This document shows positions 25,704 to 35,868 of a stretch of 64,000 nt of DNA, piece after piece. Each line of letters begins with the position of its first letter. Within the stretch, counting starts at the first letter, position 1. Where the stretch lies: NCBI RefSeq assembly GCF_024749165.1, contig NZ_CP087190.1, positions 1,696,001 through 1,760,000 of the forward strand, given 5' to 3'. This stretch comes from Pseudomonas sp. B21-023. GTDB lineage: Bacteria > Pseudomonadota > Gammaproteobacteria > Pseudomonadales > Pseudomonadaceae. The notes below the pieces were generated by a model that was not told where the DNA came from, ran no database searches, and was given only the letters and a program-made list of their open reading frames with translations. Both the position numbers and the translations under genes were made by a program.

Positions 25704-27256
25704 GCGGTCTCATCCACCCAGCGTTGTTCGAGGCGTGTGCGTGGCCCCTGAGGCGGAGTACCCGGGTGGCATTCCAGGTCGCCCACATCCAGACCGCGGG
25801 CCAGCAGGCGATCACGCAGGGCGCCAAGCTGGCTGTCGATCAGGCGCGCGGTGCGTTCCTGTTGCGCCCAGAGCTGGCCCGACAGCCGGCCCTGGAGCAG
25901 TTGCGCCTGTACCTGCAATGGGCCCAGTGGCGCGAGGTCGAAGGCCAGCTCGACACGCCACAGGGCTTCCAGCGGTTCAGACTGTTCTCGTTCCCGCTCG
26001 GCTTGCTGTTCCGGGGTTTCCTCGCGCTGTAGCTTGACCTGCAGGGGCACGAATTCCTGGCCATGGCGTACCGGTACTTCGGTTTGCCAGGTGGTCTGCT
26101 GATTGCCGTTCTCGAGCGTGCCGCTCTGTTGCAGGCTGGACAGCGAGTGGCTTTGCAATCGGGAGATGGCGGCGGCGGCCAGGCGCAGCAATTGTTGCAG
26201 ATCGCCTTCGCTTTCCAGCTTCTGCAGCAGGCGTGAGGGCAGGGGGAATGCACTGGGCAGTGGTCGCGGGCTGACCTGGCCAAGCATGCCCAGGGCGCTG
26301 CGGGCCAGGCCTGGCAGGGCCTGGGCAATGGTCGCGGTGGCCAGCGGCGGGTGTCCGGAGGTACCGGGCAGTGCCTGGGCCACCAGCTTGACCAGTTGAG
26401 CCTTGAGATCGGGCGCGATACTGCTCGCCTGCCCGCCGAGAAGCTTGGACTCGAAGAACGTTCCGCTGTTGTTGAGCGCCTGCGCCAGGCCTTTGGCGTC
26501 TCCCATCTGTCGGGCATCCGGCAGGTTGGTGAGCAGGCGCTCGGCGCTGGCGCGCAACTCGGGGGGCGCATCGGGACTGCTGGCGATTCGTTGCAGGCTG
26601 GCGAGCACGCCCGGCAGCGAAGCCTGGAGAGCCTGCTGGGTCGACAGGTGCTGGGTAACGGCCAACTGGTCCTGTCGGCCACTCAGGGGCACGAAACGCA
26701 GCGCCTGCTCCCCCTGCACCAGCGCGCTCAGCAGGCTGCCCACGGGGAGCTGTCGAGGGCTGTCAATGGCCAGGGTGGCACCTGCCTGACTGCTGTTGAG
26801 CAGGCTCACCAGTGAACGGAAGGTCGCGGGCAGGCCAGGGCCCTGCGACAAGGCCTGGCTGGTCAGAACCTTGGCCTGGAGCAAGGTGCCGACCGGCATC
26901 TGCCGGGTGTCGAGCTGGGTCAGGGTGGCGATGTTGCTGGCAGTGGCCTGTTGCACCATTACCGCCAGGCGGTTGGCCTCGGGCTGGCTGACCAGGATCT
27001 GGCTGCCGGGCGGCATGGGCTGGCTGGCAGTGGTCAGTACTTGTGTCTGGTAGCCGTTGGCCTGGGCAAGCCGCAGCAGCATCTGGAATTCCTGGCCGAC
27101 CTGGCGCAGGGTGATGACCTCGGCCTTGGCGGTTTCTCCAGGCGGCAGCAGGCCGGGTTGGGCCTGCAGCAGGCGCAGCATCTCGCCGGTCATCGCAACC
27201 CGTGTCGCTTGGGCGCTTACCGCGGTTTGTGTGCTGAGACTATTGATTTCAGTCAT
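25700..27256 (-). CDS. FliK-like hook-length control domain protein
   Basis: A 518-residue Gln/Leu-rich protein ending in a FliK hook-length-type C-terminal domain (about residues 385-500): EVPVRHGQEFVPLQVKLQ and APLGPLQVQAQLLQGRLSG resemble that domain. The true fliK ends at the left edge of the window, so this is a paralogue. The ATG at 27256 gives MTEINSLSTQT; the frame extends upstream from a TTG, but without support. Paired with a FlhB-domain gene, it looks like a ruler/switch couple. The group is widespread next to ccmA in pseudomonads. Confidence 0.82.
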   Translation of the reverse strand: MTEINSLSTQTAVSAQATRVAMTGEMLRLLQAQPGLLPPGETAKAEVITLRQVGQEFQMLLRLAQANGYQTQVLTTASQPMPPGSQILVSQPEANRLAVMVQQATASNIATLTQLDTRQMPVGTLLQAKVLTSQALSQGPGLPATFRSLVSLLNSSQAGATLAIDSPRQLPVGSLLSALVQGEQALRFVPLSGRQDQLAVTQHLSTQQALQASLPGVLASLQRIASSPDAPPELRASAERLLTNLPDARQMGDAKGLAQALNNSGTFFESKLLGGQASSIAPDLKAQLVKLVAQALPGTSGHPPLATATIAQALPGLARSALGMLGQVSPRPLPSAFPLPSRLLQKLESEGDLQQLLRLAAAAISRLQSHSLSSLQQSGTLENGNQQTTWQTEVPVRHGQEFVPLQVKLQREETPEQQAEREREQSEPLEALWRVELAFDLAPLGPLQVQAQLLQGRLSGQLWAQQERTARLIDSQLGALRDRLLARGLDVGDLECHPGTPPQGPRTRLEQRWVDETA

Positions 27257-27389
27257 GATTGTATACAACCTGTCGAACCAGCCCTCTTGGCAGTGCGGTG
27301 ACGCGTGCAATAATGCCGCTCGCTCGCCATTGCCAGTATAACGGCAAGGGTTGATGCGACTTGAGACACAGACTGCATAAGGCGATACC

Positions 27390-28022
27390 GTGACCCTTCA
27401 CCTCCAAGCCGCGGGCCTGGCCTGCGAGCGCGACTGGCGGCTGCTGTTCGAGCACCTGCACTTCGAACTGCACCCTGGCGACATGCTGCAGGTAGCCGGC
27501 CCCAATGGCAGCGGCAAGACCAGCCTGTTGCGCCTGCTGGCCGGGCTCATGCAACCCACCGCCGGGCAGATCCTGCTGGGGGGCCAGCCGTTGGCCGAAC
27601 AACGCCATGCCCTGGCCAGCATCCTGCTGTGGATCGGCCATGCCGCCGGGATCAAGGACCTGCTCAGCGCCGAAGAGAACCTTGCCTGGCTCTGCGCGTT
27701 GCACCGCCCGGCCAGCCGCGAGGCGATCTGGAAGGCGCTGGAGGCCGTCGGCCTGCGCGGTTTCGAGGACGTGCCCTGTCATACCTTGTCTGCCGGCCAG
27801 CAGCGCCGTGTGGCCCTGGCCCGGCTGTACCTGGACAGCCCGCCGCTGTGGATCCTCGACGAACCGTTCACTGCCCTCGACAAGCAGGGCGTGGCGCAAC
27901 TGGAAGCGCACCTTGCAGCACACTGCGAGCAGGGTGGTACCGTGGTGCTGACCACCCACCACACGCTCGAACGCAAGCCATCCGGTTATCGCGAGCTGAA
28001 CCTGGGGCAATGGGCGGCATGA
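27390..28022 (+). CDS. ccmA: Heme exporter ATP-binding protein CcmA
   Basis: A 210-residue ABC ATPase of cytochrome c maturation. Walker [10 protein letters not shown], signature [14 protein letters not shown] and Walker [10 protein letters not shown] are intact. With CcmBCD it drives release of holo-CcmE rather than true heme export. It starts with GTG, divergent from the FliK-like gene, with a 133-base spacer holding both promoters. The stop overlaps the ccmB ATG. Confidence 0.96.
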   Translation: MTLHLQAAGLACERDWRLLFEHLHFELHPGDMLQVAGPNGSGKTSLLRLLAGLMQPTAGQILLGGQPLAEQRHALASILLWIGHAAGIKDLLSAEENLAWLCALHRPASREAIWKALEAVGLRGFEDVPCHTLSAGQQRRVALARLYLDSPPLWILDEPFTALDKQGVAQLEAHLAAHCEQGGTVVLTTHHTLERKPSGYRELNLGQWAA

Positions 28023-28687
28023 GCGTATTCCTTCTGCTGTTGCGCCGTGAGGCGCGGCTATTGTTCCGCCGCCCGGCGGAGCTGGCCAACCCGCTGGTGT
28101 TCTTCGCCATCGTTGTCGCCCTGTTCCCGCTGGCGGTAGGGCCCGAGACACAATTGTTGCAAACCTTGTCGCCGGGGCTAGTCTGGGTCGCGGCCTTGCT
28201 GGCGGTATTGTTGTCGCTGGACGGGTTGTTTCGCAGTGATTTCGAGGACGGCTCGCTCGAGCAGTGGGTGCTTTCGCCGCATCCACTGGCCATGTTGGTG
28301 CTGGCCAAGGTGCTGGCGCACTGGATCTTTTCCGGATTGGCGCTGGTATTGTTGGCACCATTGCTGGCGCTGATGCTGGGCCTGCCGCCCAGTTGCCTGC
28401 CGGTGCTGCTCGCCTCCTTGCTGCTGGGCACCCCGGTGCTGAGCCTTCTGGGCGCGGTGGGCGCGGCGCTGACGGTCGGTCTCAAGCGCGGTGGCCTGCT
28501 GCTGGCGTTGCTGATTCTGCCGTTGTATATCCCTGTATTGATCCTGGGCAGTGGTGCGTTGCAGGCGGCATTGCAGAATATGCCCGCCACCGGCCATCTG
28601 CTCTGGCTCGCCAGCCTGACGGCCCTGGCGGTGACACTGGCACCCTTTGCGATCGCGGCCGGTCTGAAAATCAGCGTCGGCGAATAA
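28019..28687 (+). CDS. ccmB: Heme exporter membrane protein CcmB
   Basis: A 222-residue protein with about six membrane helices. It begins [21 protein letters not shown], as is typical of CcmB, and contains [17 protein letters not shown]. It is the permease partner of CcmA. The ATG at 28019 overlaps the ccmA stop (ATGA). The frame is open further upstream, within ccmA, but only by codon bias. Confidence 0.95.
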   Translation: MSVFLLLLRREARLLFRRPAELANPLVFFAIVVALFPLAVGPETQLLQTLSPGLVWVAALLAVLLSLDGLFRSDFEDGSLEQWVLSPHPLAMLVLAKVLAHWIFSGLALVLLAPLLALMLGLPPSCLPVLLASLLLGTPVLSLLGAVGAALTVGLKRGGLLLALLILPLYIPVLILGSGALQAALQNMPATGHLLWLASLTALAVTLAPFAIAAGLKISVGE

Positions 28688-28733
28688 CGAGTGCCGGGCA
28701 TTGCAGCCCGGCCAATACCCTGGATGTACCCTG

Positions 28734-29501
28734 ATGAAAATAAGCTGGACGTGGTTCCACAAGCTGGGTTCCCCCAAATGGTTCTATGCCATCAGCGGCC
28801 GCATGCTGCCATGGCTGACCGTTTGCGCCATCGTGCTAATGCTGGTCGGCATCACCTGGGGCCTGGCCTTCGCCCCCCAGGACTACCAGCAGGGCAACAG
28901 TTTCCGCATCATCTATATCCACGTGCCGACGGCCATGCTTGCCCAGTCGTGCTACGTGATGCTTGCGGTGGCGGGCGTGGTGGGGCTGGTGTGGAAGATG
29001 AAACTGGCCGACGTCGCGCTGCAGTGCGCGGCGCCCATCGGCGCCTGGATGACCGCAGTGGCGCTGGTCACCGGGGCGATCTGGGGCAAGCCCACCTGGG
29101 GCAGTTGGTGGGTCTGGGACGCGCGCCTGACATCCATGCTTATCCTGCTGTTCCTGTACTTCGGCATCATCGCCCTGGGCCAGGCCATCAGCAACCGCGA
29201 CAGCGCGGCCAAGGCCTGTGCGGTACTGGCGATCGTCGGTGTGATCAACATCCCGATCATCAAGTACTCGGTGGAGTGGTGGAATACCCTGCACCAGGGC
29301 GCCACCTTCACCCTCACCGAAAAGCCGGCAATGCCGGTGGAAATGTGGGCGCCGCTGCTGATCACCGCGTTGGGCTTCTATTGCTTCTTCGGCGCCGTGC
29401 TGTTGCTGCGCATGCGTCTGGAAGTGCTCAAGCGCGAAGCGCGGGCCAGTTGGGTCAAGGATGAAGTGCTGAGCCAGCTTGGACGGGAGGCGGCACGATG
29501 A
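28734..29501 (+). CDS. ccmC: Heme-handling membrane protein CcmC
   Basis: A 255-residue protein with six membrane helices. The periplasmic tryptophan-rich motif [12 protein letters not shown] binds heme together with flanking histidines ([10 protein letters not shown] and [10 protein letters not shown] are present). CcmC loads heme onto CcmE. The ATG at 28734 gives [12 protein letters not shown]; a TTG eleven codons upstream is less likely. The stop overlaps ccmD. Confidence 0.96.
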   Translation: MKISWTWFHKLGSPKWFYAISGRMLPWLTVCAIVLMLVGITWGLAFAPQDYQQGNSFRIIYIHVPTAMLAQSCYVMLAVAGVVGLVWKMKLADVALQCAAPIGAWMTAVALVTGAIWGKPTWGSWWVWDARLTSMLILLFLYFGIIALGQAISNRDSAAKACAVLAIVGVINIPIIKYSVEWWNTLHQGATFTLTEKPAMPVEMWAPLLITALGFYCFFGAVLLLRMRLEVLKREARASWVKDEVLSQLGREAAR

Positions 29502-29674
29502 GCTTTGCCTCCTTCAGTGATTTCCTCGCCATGGGCCACCATGGCCTGTACGTATGGTCGGCCTACGGGATCTGCCTGGCGGTGCTGGCGCTGAATGTCG
29601 CCGCGCCTCTGCTGGCCCGTCGCCGCTACCTGCAAGAAGAGGCGCGTCGTCTGCGCCGGGAGAACAAACCGTGA
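29498..29674 (+). CDS. ccmD: Heme exporter protein CcmD
   Basis: A 58-residue small membrane protein, beginning [20 protein letters not shown] and followed by one helix and a basic tail ([10 protein letters not shown]). The FLAMGxHxxYVW pattern is typical of CcmD, which joins CcmABC and assists release of CcmE. It overlaps the ccmC stop by ATGA and the ccmE GTG start by GTGA, so all three are coupled. Confidence 0.95.
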   Translation: MSFASFSDFLAMGHHGLYVWSAYGICLAVLALNVAAPLLARRRYLQEEARRLRRENKP

Positions 29675-30126
29675 ATCCGCAGCGCAAGAAACGCCTGTTC
29701 ATCATCCTCGGCCTGCTGGCCGGTGTCGGCGTCGCCGTGGGCTTTGCCCTGAGTGCGCTGCAGCAGAACATCAACCTGTTCTACACCCCGACGCAGATCG
29801 CCAACGGCGAGGCGCCCCTGGACACCCGCATCCGCGCTGGTGGCATGGTCGAGAAAGGCTCGGTGCAGCGCTCGGCCGATTCGCTCGACGTACGCTTCGT
29901 GGTCACCGACTACAGCAAGTCGGTACCGATCACCTACCGCGGCATCCTCCCTGACCTGTTCCGCGAAGGGCAGGGCATCGTCGCCCTCGGCAAGCTCAAT
30001 GCCGACGGCGTGGTGGTAGCCGATGAGGTACTGGCCAAGCACGACGAGAAATACATGCCGCCGGAAGTCACCAAGGCCCTGAAGGAAAGCGGCCAGGCTG
30101 CCAGCGATGCGGGAGCCAAGCCATGA
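29671..30126 (+). CDS. ccmE: Heme chaperone CcmE
   Basis: A 151-residue periplasmic chaperone with an N-terminal membrane anchor (about residues 7-28) and an OB-fold. The His that binds heme covalently lies in [13 protein letters not shown], with the following Tyr conserved. The GTG at 29671 overlaps the ccmD stop; the frame is open upstream inside ccmD, but MNPQRKKRL is the family N-terminus. The stop overlaps the ccmF ATG. Confidence 0.96.
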   Translation: MNPQRKKRLFIILGLLAGVGVAVGFALSALQQNINLFYTPTQIANGEAPLDTRIRAGGMVEKGSVQRSADSLDVRFVVTDYSKSVPITYRGILPDLFREGQGIVALGKLNADGVVVADEVLAKHDEKYMPPEVTKALKESGQAASDAGAKP

Positions 30127-32111
30127 ACGCGGCCCTGGTGATCCCCGAACTGGGCCAGCTGGCGATGATCCTGGCCATCTGCTTCGCCGCCGTGCAGGCC
30201 AGCGTGCCGCTGCTCGGCGCCTGGCGCGGCGACAGCCTGTGGATGGGCCTGGCGCGGCCGGCGGCCTGGGGGCAGTTCGCCTTCCTGGCTTTCGCCTTCG
30301 CCTGCCTTACCCACGCCTTCATGACCGACAACTTCTCGGTCGCCTATGTGGCCAGCAACTCCAACAGCGCCTTGCCCTGGTACTACAAGTTCAGTGCCGT
30401 GTGGGGCGCGCACGAAGGCTCGCTGCTGCTATGGGCGCTGATCCTCGGCGGCTGGACCTTCGCCGTGTCGATCTTCTCGCGCCAGCTGCCCCAGGTGATG
30501 CTGGCCCGGGTGCTGGCGGTCATGGGCATGATCAGCGTGGGCTTCCTGAGTTTCCTGATCATCACTTCCAATCCGTTCCAGCGCCTGCTGCCGCAGGTAC
30601 CGGGCGACGGTCGCGACCTCAACCCGCTGCTGCAGGACTTCGGCCTGATCGTCCACCCACCGATGCTGTACATGGGTTATGTGGGCTTTTCGGTGGCCTT
30701 CGCCTTCGCCATCGCCGCCTTGCTCGGCGGGCGCCTGGACGCGGCCTGGGCGCGCTGGTCGCGGCCCTGGACTATCGTCGCCTGGGCTTTCCTGGGCGTC
30801 GGCATCACCCTCGGCTCGTGGTGGGCCTACTACGAACTGGGCTGGGGCGGCTGGTGGTTCTGGGACCCGGTCGAAAACGCCTCGTTCATGCCTTGGCTGG
30901 TGGGCACGGCGCTGATCCACTCGCTGGCGGTCACCGAGAAGCGCGGGGTGTTCAAGAGCTGGACCGTGCTGCTGGCCATCGCCGCGTTCTCCCTGAGTCT
31001 GCTGGGTACATTCCTGGTGCGCTCCGGTGTACTGACCTCGGTGCACGCGTTCGCCGCCGACCCTTCGCGCGGCATCTTCATCCTGTTCTTCCTGTTGTTC
31101 GTGGTCGGCGGCTCGCTGACCCTGTTCGCCCTGCGCGCCCCGGTAGTCAAGAGCCAGGTGGGTTTTGCGCTGTGGTCCCGTGAAACCTTGCTGCTGGCCA
31201 ACAACCTGGTGCTGGTGGTGGCGGCGTCGATGATCCTGCTCGGCACGCTGTACCCGCTGGTGCTCGATGCCCTGACCGGGGCCAAGCTGTCGGTCGGCCC
31301 GCCGTACTTCGACGCCTTGTTCCTGCCGCTGATGGCGCTGCTGATGGTGGTGCTGGGTATCGGTGTGGTGGTGCGCTGGAAGGATACCCCCGGCAAGTGG
31401 CTGGCCGGCATGTTGACCCCGGTGCTGGTTGGCAGCGTGGTGCTGGCGCCGGTCGCCGGGCTGATCGTCGATGATTTCGACTGGCCGGCCCTCAGCGTGT
31501 TCGCCCTGGCCGCCTGGGTAGTCCTGAGCGGCGTGCGCGACATTCTCGACAAGACCCGTCACAAGGGCCTGGTCAAAGGCCTTGGTGCGCTCAACCGCAG
31601 CTACTGGGGCATGCACCTGGCGCACCTGGGGCTGGTGGTCTGTGCCCTGGGCGTGGTGTTGTCGAGCAATAACAGCGCCGAGCGCGACCTGCGCATGGCG
31701 CCGGGCGAGACCGTCGAGCTGGGCGGTTACCACTTCCTGTTCGAGGGCGCCAAACACTTTGAAGGCCCGAACTTCATTTCTGACAAGGGCACTATCCGCG
31801 TCTCGCGCAATGGCCGCGAGGTGTCCGTGCTGCACCCGGAAAAACGCCTGTACACCGTGCAGCAGTCGATGATGACCGAGGCCGGCATCGACGCCGGTTT
31901 CACCCGCGACCTGTATGTCGCCTTGGGCGAACCGCTGGAAAACGGCGCCTGGGCAGTGCGGGTGCATATCAAACCCTATGTCCGCTGGATCTGGCTGGGC
32001 GGTCTTCTGACCGGCCTGGGCGGCTTGCTGGCGGCCCTCGACCGGCGCTACCGCGTCAAGGTCAAGACCCGGGTGCGTGAGGCCCTGGGCGTGTCTGGAG
32101 CAACTGCATGA
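30123..32111 (+). CDS. ccmF: Cytochrome c heme lyase subunit CcmF
   Basis: A 662-residue protein with about 14-15 membrane helices. The tryptophan-rich motif [19 protein letters not shown] and several conserved histidines (e.g. in AHEGSLLLW) are present. CcmF, with CcmH and CcmI, ligates heme from CcmE to apocytochrome c. Start and stop both overlap neighbouring genes by ATGA, so it is well fixed within the operon. Confidence 0.97.
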   Translation: MNAALVIPELGQLAMILAICFAAVQASVPLLGAWRGDSLWMGLARPAAWGQFAFLAFAFACLTHAFMTDNFSVAYVASNSNSALPWYYKFSAVWGAHEGSLLLWALILGGWTFAVSIFSRQLPQVMLARVLAVMGMISVGFLSFLIITSNPFQRLLPQVPGDGRDLNPLLQDFGLIVHPPMLYMGYVGFSVAFAFAIAALLGGRLDAAWARWSRPWTIVAWAFLGVGITLGSWWAYYELGWGGWWFWDPVENASFMPWLVGTALIHSLAVTEKRGVFKSWTVLLAIAAFSLSLLGTFLVRSGVLTSVHAFAADPSRGIFILFFLLFVVGGSLTLFALRAPVVKSQVGFALWSRETLLLANNLVLVVAASMILLGTLYPLVLDALTGAKLSVGPPYFDALFLPLMALLMVVLGIGVVVRWKDTPGKWLAGMLTPVLVGSVVLAPVAGLIVDDFDWPALSVFALAAWVVLSGVRDILDKTRHKGLVKGLGALNRSYWGMHLAHLGLVVCALGVVLSSNNSAERDLRMAPGETVELGGYHFLFEGAKHFEGPNFISDKGTIRVSRNGREVSVLHPEKRLYTVQQSMMTEAGIDAGFTRDLYVALGEPLENGAWAVRVHIKPYVRWIWLGGLLTGLGGLLAALDRRYRVKVKTRVREALGVSGATA

Positions 32112-32644
32112 AGCGTTGGATCATGGTCGTGCCACTGGCGGTGTTCCTGCTGGTGGCGGTCTTTCTCTACAAGGGGTTGTTCCTCAAGCCCGACGAACTG
32201 CCTTCGGCAATGATCGGCAAGCCATTCCCGGCATTCTCCCTGGCGTCGGTGCAGGATGACCGCACCCTGACCCAGGCCGACCTGCTCGGGCGTCCGGCGC
32301 TGGTCAACGTGTGGGGTACCTGGTGCCCGTCCTGCAAGGTCGAGCACCCCTACCTGAACCAGCTGGCCGAGCAGGGCGTGGTAATCCACGGGGTCAACTA
32401 CAAGGACGACAACGCCGCCGCGCTGAAGTGGCTGGCCGAGTTCCACAACCCTTACCAGCTGAACATCGCCGACCAGCAAGGCACACTGGGCCTGGACCTG
32501 GGTGTGTATGGCGCGCCGGAAACCTTCCTGATCGACGCCAAGGGCATCATCCGCTACAAGCATGTCGGTGTGGTCGATGCCACGGTATGGCGCGAGCAGT
32601 TGGCGCCGCTGTACCAGGGCCTGGTCGACGAGGGCAGGCCATGA
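32108..32644 (+). CDS. ccmG: Thiol:disulfide interchange protein CcmG (DsbE)
   Basis: A 178-residue membrane-anchored thioredoxin-fold protein. One N-terminal helix is followed by the active site WGTWCPSCKVEHP, and a cis-Pro region (GAPETFLID) characteristic of CcmG. It reduces the CxxCH cysteines of apocytochrome c. It overlaps ccmF upstream and ccmH downstream by ATGA. Confidence 0.96.
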   Translation: MKRWIMVVPLAVFLLVAVFLYKGLFLKPDELPSAMIGKPFPAFSLASVQDDRTLTQADLLGRPALVNVWGTWCPSCKVEHPYLNQLAEQGVVIHGVNYKDDNAAALKWLAEFHNPYQLNIADQQGTLGLDLGVYGAPETFLIDAKGIIRYKHVGVVDATVWREQLAPLYQGLVDEGRP

Positions 32645-33117
32645 GGCGCTGGCTTGCGGCGGCCGTGCTCGGCCTGAGCCTGGCCGGGGTGGCCAAGGCC
32701 GCCATCGACACCTATCAGTTCCGCGACGAAGCCGAGCGCGAGCGCTACCAGCAACTGACCAAGGAACTGCGCTGCCCCAAGTGCCAGAACCAGGACATCG
32801 CCGACTCCAACGCACCGATCGCCGCCGACCTGCGCCGCGAGATCTTCCGCATGCTGGGCGAAGGCAAGAACAACCAGCAGATTGTCGATTTCATGGTCGA
32901 TCGCTACGGCGACTTCGTGCGCTACAAGCCGGCGCTCAGCGGGCGCACCTGGTTGCTGTGGTTCGGCCCGGGTATCCTCCTGGCCAGTGGTTTCGTGGTG
33001 TTGGCGGTGATCGTCCGCCGTCGCCGCGGGCAGGCTGTGGCCGGCAACACCGAACTGTCCGCCGACGAACGCGAACGTCTGGCCAAACTGCTGGATAAAG
33101 AACGTACCCATGACTGA
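32641..33117 (+). CDS. ccmH: Cytochrome c maturation protein CcmH
   Basis: A 158-residue protein with a signal peptide (about residues 1-20), the redox motif LRCPKCQNQ, and a C-terminal membrane helix. It acts with CcmG and CcmF in reducing and presenting apocytochrome c. The frame is open upstream inside ccmG, but the ATG at 32641 gives the correct signal peptide. Its end overlaps ccmI by 8 bases. CcmH here lacks the long TPR region, which is supplied by the separate CcmI. Confidence 0.96.
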   Translation: MRRWLAAAVLGLSLAGVAKAAIDTYQFRDEAERERYQQLTKELRCPKCQNQDIADSNAPIAADLRREIFRMLGEGKNNQQIVDFMVDRYGDFVRYKPALSGRTWLLWFGPGILLASGFVVLAVIVRRRRGQAVAGNTELSADERERLAKLLDKERTHD

Positions 33118-34297
33118 ATTCTGGCTTAGCGCGGGCCTGCTGCTGCTCGCCGCCCTGGCTTTCCTGCTGTTGCCGATCCTGCGTGGCCACCGCCGCCAGC
33201 AGGCCGAACAAGACCGTACCGCACTCAATGTGGCGCTCTACGAGGAGCGGGTCGCCGAGCTGGCTGCCCAGCAGGCGGCCGGGGTGCTCGATGATCGACA
33301 GCTGGCCACGGGACGTGACGAAGCCGCCCGCGAGCTGCTGGCCGACACCGAACGCGACGAGGCCGTGCGCCAGGGCCGCCTGGGCAAGGCCATCCCGCTG
33401 CTGGCGGCGGTGCTGGTGCCGGCGATGGCCCTGGGGCTCTACCTGCACTTCGGCGCAGCCGACAAGGTCGAGCTGACCCAGGAGTTCGCCAGTGCGCCGC
33501 AGTCGATGACTGAAATGACCACGCGCCTGGAGCGCGCAGTGCAGGCCCAGCCGGACTCGGCCGAGGGCCTGTACTTCCTTGGTCGAGCGTACATGGCCGA
33601 GCAGCGGCCGGCTGATGCGGCCAAGGCCTTCGAGCGTGCCGTGGCCCTTGCCGGGCGCCAACCCGAACTGCTCGGGCAATGGGCCCAGGCGCTGTACTTT
33701 GCCGCCGACAAACAGTGGTCGGCGCAACTGCAGGCGCTCACCGATGAAGCGCTGCAAGCCGACCCGCGGGAAGTTACCAGCCTTGGCCTGCGTGGCATCG
33801 CTGCATTCGAGGGCGAACGCTTCCAGGAAGCCATCGACTACTGGCAGCGCCTGTTGGCGCAATTGCCGGAGGGCGATGCCTCTCGTGCCGCGCTGCAGGG
33901 TGGCATCGATCGTGCCGCCGACAGGCTCAAGGCCGGCGGTGGCAAGGTCGCCGAGGCTGCGCGCCTGAAAGTACGGGTCGAGCTGGGCGCGGCGCTCAAG
34001 GACAAGGTGCGCCCGGATGACACCGTGTTCATCTTCGCCCGCGCCAGCAATGGCCCGCCCATGCCGCTGGCGGCCAAGCGGGTGACGGTGGCGCAGTTGC
34101 CGATCGAAGTGGAGCTGTCGGATGCCGACGCGATGATGCCGCAGATGAAACTGTCGGACTTCACCGAAGTCCAACTGGTTGCCCGAGTCTCGCGCGCAGG
34201 CGTGCCGACCCGCGGCGAGTGGAAGGGCCAGAGTGCGCCACTGGCCACCACCACCCAGGCCACCCAGCACCTGACCATCGACAGCCCCGATCCGTAA
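33110..34297 (+). CDS. ccmI: Cytochrome c maturation protein CcmI (TPR)
   Basis: A 395-residue protein with two N-terminal membrane helices (about residues 3-23 and 95-113), a TPR region (about 125-270, e.g. [20 protein letters not shown]), and a C-terminal periplasmic domain containing [17 protein letters not shown]. It holds the C-terminus of apocytochrome c for heme attachment. It is the last ccm gene; a lipoprotein gene follows after 13 bases. Confidence 0.94.
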   Translation: MTEFWLSAGLLLLAALAFLLLPILRGHRRQQAEQDRTALNVALYEERVAELAAQQAAGVLDDRQLATGRDEAARELLADTERDEAVRQGRLGKAIPLLAAVLVPAMALGLYLHFGAADKVELTQEFASAPQSMTEMTTRLERAVQAQPDSAEGLYFLGRAYMAEQRPADAAKAFERAVALAGRQPELLGQWAQALYFAADKQWSAQLQALTDEALQADPREVTSLGLRGIAAFEGERFQEAIDYWQRLLAQLPEGDASRAALQGGIDRAADRLKAGGGKVAEAARLKVRVELGAALKDKVRPDDTVFIFARASNGPPMPLAAKRVTVAQLPIEVELSDADAMMPQMKLSDFTEVQLVARVSRAGVPTRGEWKGQSAPLATTTQATQHLTIDSPDP

Positions 34298-34310
34298 GAG
34301 AGCAACCGTC

Positions 34311-34736
34311 ATGAACAGCACCGTCCGCCTGACCCTGATCACCCTGGCCCTGGGTCTTTCCGCGTGTACGGTGCACCAGCCGGGGGAGCGTGAACCGCTG
34401 CCGCCTATCGAGACCACGCCGCCACCGCACCAGGGGCCGGTGGTCAAGCCACTGCCAGGTGGCCAGCCGGGTACCCAGCCGAGCAAGCCGGCGGCGATTC
34501 CCAAGCCCATGCCACGCACTTCTGCCAGCTTCGCGCCGCCGCCCGGTGGCGCCAGCCATTGGGACCCGAAGCTGGGGGTCTATGTGCTGGAGAAACAACC
34601 CAACACCTTCTACCGTCAGCGCACCTATTATCGCTGGAACAATGGCTGGAGCTGGTCGCTCAGCCCTAGCGGGCCTTGGCAGGAAACCGACAGCAGTGGC
34701 GTGCCGGGCGGCCTGGGCAGGGCGTTTGCGCAATAA
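34311..34736 (+). CDS. Small proline-rich lipoprotein of unknown function
   Basis: A 141-residue protein with a lipoprotein signal peptide; the lipobox LSAC puts the lipidated Cys at residue 23. A Pro-rich linker (about 24-75) leads to a compact aromatic domain with SHWDPKLGVYVLEKQ and YYRWNNGWSWSLSPSGPW. Its function is not recognised. It is 13 bases from ccmI and likely co-transcribed. Export as a Pro-spaced lipoprotein suggests an outer-membrane or periplasmic role. Confidence 0.75.
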   Translation: MNSTVRLTLITLALGLSACTVHQPGEREPLPPIETTPPPHQGPVVKPLPGGQPGTQPSKPAAIPKPMPRTSASFAPPPGGASHWDPKLGVYVLEKQPNTFYRQRTYYRWNNGWSWSLSPSGPWQETDSSGVPGGLGRAFAQ

Positions 34737-34751
34737 TTGCCGGTGGCCTGA

Positions 34752-34821
34752 TCGCGGGGCAAGCTCGCTCCCACGGGAGGCCATCGTTTCGGGCTGGCGT
34801 GGGAGCGGGCTTGCCCCGCGA
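34752..34821. repeat. Inverted pair of REP elements
   Basis: TCGCGGGGCAAGCTCGCTCCC is followed 20-odd bases later by its near-reverse-complement GTGGGAGCGGGCTTGCCCCGC. Paired REP units of this core are typical of intergenic space in the P. putida group. It lies between the lipoprotein gene and the dehydrogenase gene and may act as a transcription end or mRNA barrier. Confidence 0.85.
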
Positions 34822-34880
34822 CAGGGCCGGCGGCGCCAACAGCTGGCATAATCCCCCTTCGCATACAACCGGAGGGTGGC

Positions 34881-35819
34881 ATGAGCAAGACAGTCCTGGT
34901 GCTGGTGGAAACCGTCGATGACTACCTGCCGCTATTGGAACAGGCCGGCTACCGGCTGATTCGCGCATCGTCACCGCAGATGCGCGCCGACGCCATCGCC
35001 CGCCATGCCGGCGAGATCGACGCCGTGCTCACCCGCGGTCCGCTGGGCCTCACGGCCGACGAAATTGCCACGTTGACCCAACTCAAGATCATCTGCGTGA
35101 TCGGTGCCGGCTACGAGCAGGTCGACCTCGAGGCCGCCGCAGCGCGCGGTATTACCGTTACCAATGGCGCTGGGGCAAACGCCGGTCCCGTCGCCGACCA
35201 CGCCATGGCGCTGCTGCTGGCGCTGTTGCGCGATATCCCGCGTGCCGATGCCAGTACCCGGCGCGGCGAATGGAACCGGGTGATCAGCCCCTCGGTCAGC
35301 GGCAAGCGCCTGGGCATCATCGGCCTGGGCGCGGTCGGCCAGGCCATCGCCCGCCGTGCGAGCCAGGGCTTCGACATGAATGTCAGCTACCACAGCCGCG
35401 CACCCCGCCAGGACCAACCGTACACCTGGTACGACAGCCCGTTGCACCTGGCCGATGCCGTGGACATCCTGGTGGTCGCCACGCCCGGCGGCGCTGCTAC
35501 TCGGCATCTGGTCGATGCCCCGGTGCTGGCGGCCCTGGGCGCCGAGGGCTACCTGGTCAATATCGCCCGGGCCAGCGTCGTGGATACCACGGCGTTGGTC
35601 ACGGCCCTTGAACAGGGCGTGATCGCGGGGGCCGCGCTGGATGTGTTCGACGACGAGCCGGCAGTGCCCGCTGTGCTGAAGGCGCTGGGCAACACGGTGC
35701 TGACCCCGCATGTGGCCGGGCAGTCGCCGGAAGCGGCGCGCGACACCGTGACCCTGGTGCTGCGCAACCTGCAGGCGTTCTTTGCCGGCGAGCCGGTGCT
35801 GACCCCGGTTCGCGGTTGA
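34881..35819 (+). CDS. D-isomer-specific 2-hydroxyacid dehydrogenase
   Basis: A 312-residue NAD(P)-dependent oxidoreductase. The nucleotide-binding stretch GIIGLGAVGQAIARRA, the Arg in VNIARASVVDT, the Glu in FDDEPAVP and the His in LTPHVAGQSPEA form the usual active-site set. The substrate is probably a small 2-keto acid such as glyoxylate, hydroxypyruvate or 2-ketogluconate; sequence alone does not decide. GGAGG precedes the ATG. The next gene encodes a PhzF-family protein. Confidence 0.9.
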   Translation: MSKTVLVLVETVDDYLPLLEQAGYRLIRASSPQMRADAIARHAGEIDAVLTRGPLGLTADEIATLTQLKIICVIGAGYEQVDLEAAAARGITVTNGAGANAGPVADHAMALLLALLRDIPRADASTRRGEWNRVISPSVSGKRLGIIGLGAVGQAIARRASQGFDMNVSYHSRAPRQDQPYTWYDSPLHLADAVDILVVATPGGAATRHLVDAPVLAALGAEGYLVNIARASVVDTTALVTALEQGVIAGAALDVFDDEPAVPAVLKALGNTVLTPHVAGQSPEAARDTVTLVLRNLQAFFAGEPVLTPVRG

Positions 35820-35834
35820 ATCCTTTTCGAGTCC

Positions 35835-35857
35835 GCCCGGCACTGCGCCGGGCTTGA
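35835..35857 (+). terminator. Weak hairpin after the dehydrogenase gene
   Basis: GCCCGGC (35835-35841) and GCCGGGC (35847-35853) form a 7-bp stem with a five-base loop. Only TT follows, so termination would be weak. Confidence 0.4.
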
Positions 35858-35868
35858 GGAGCCCTTGC

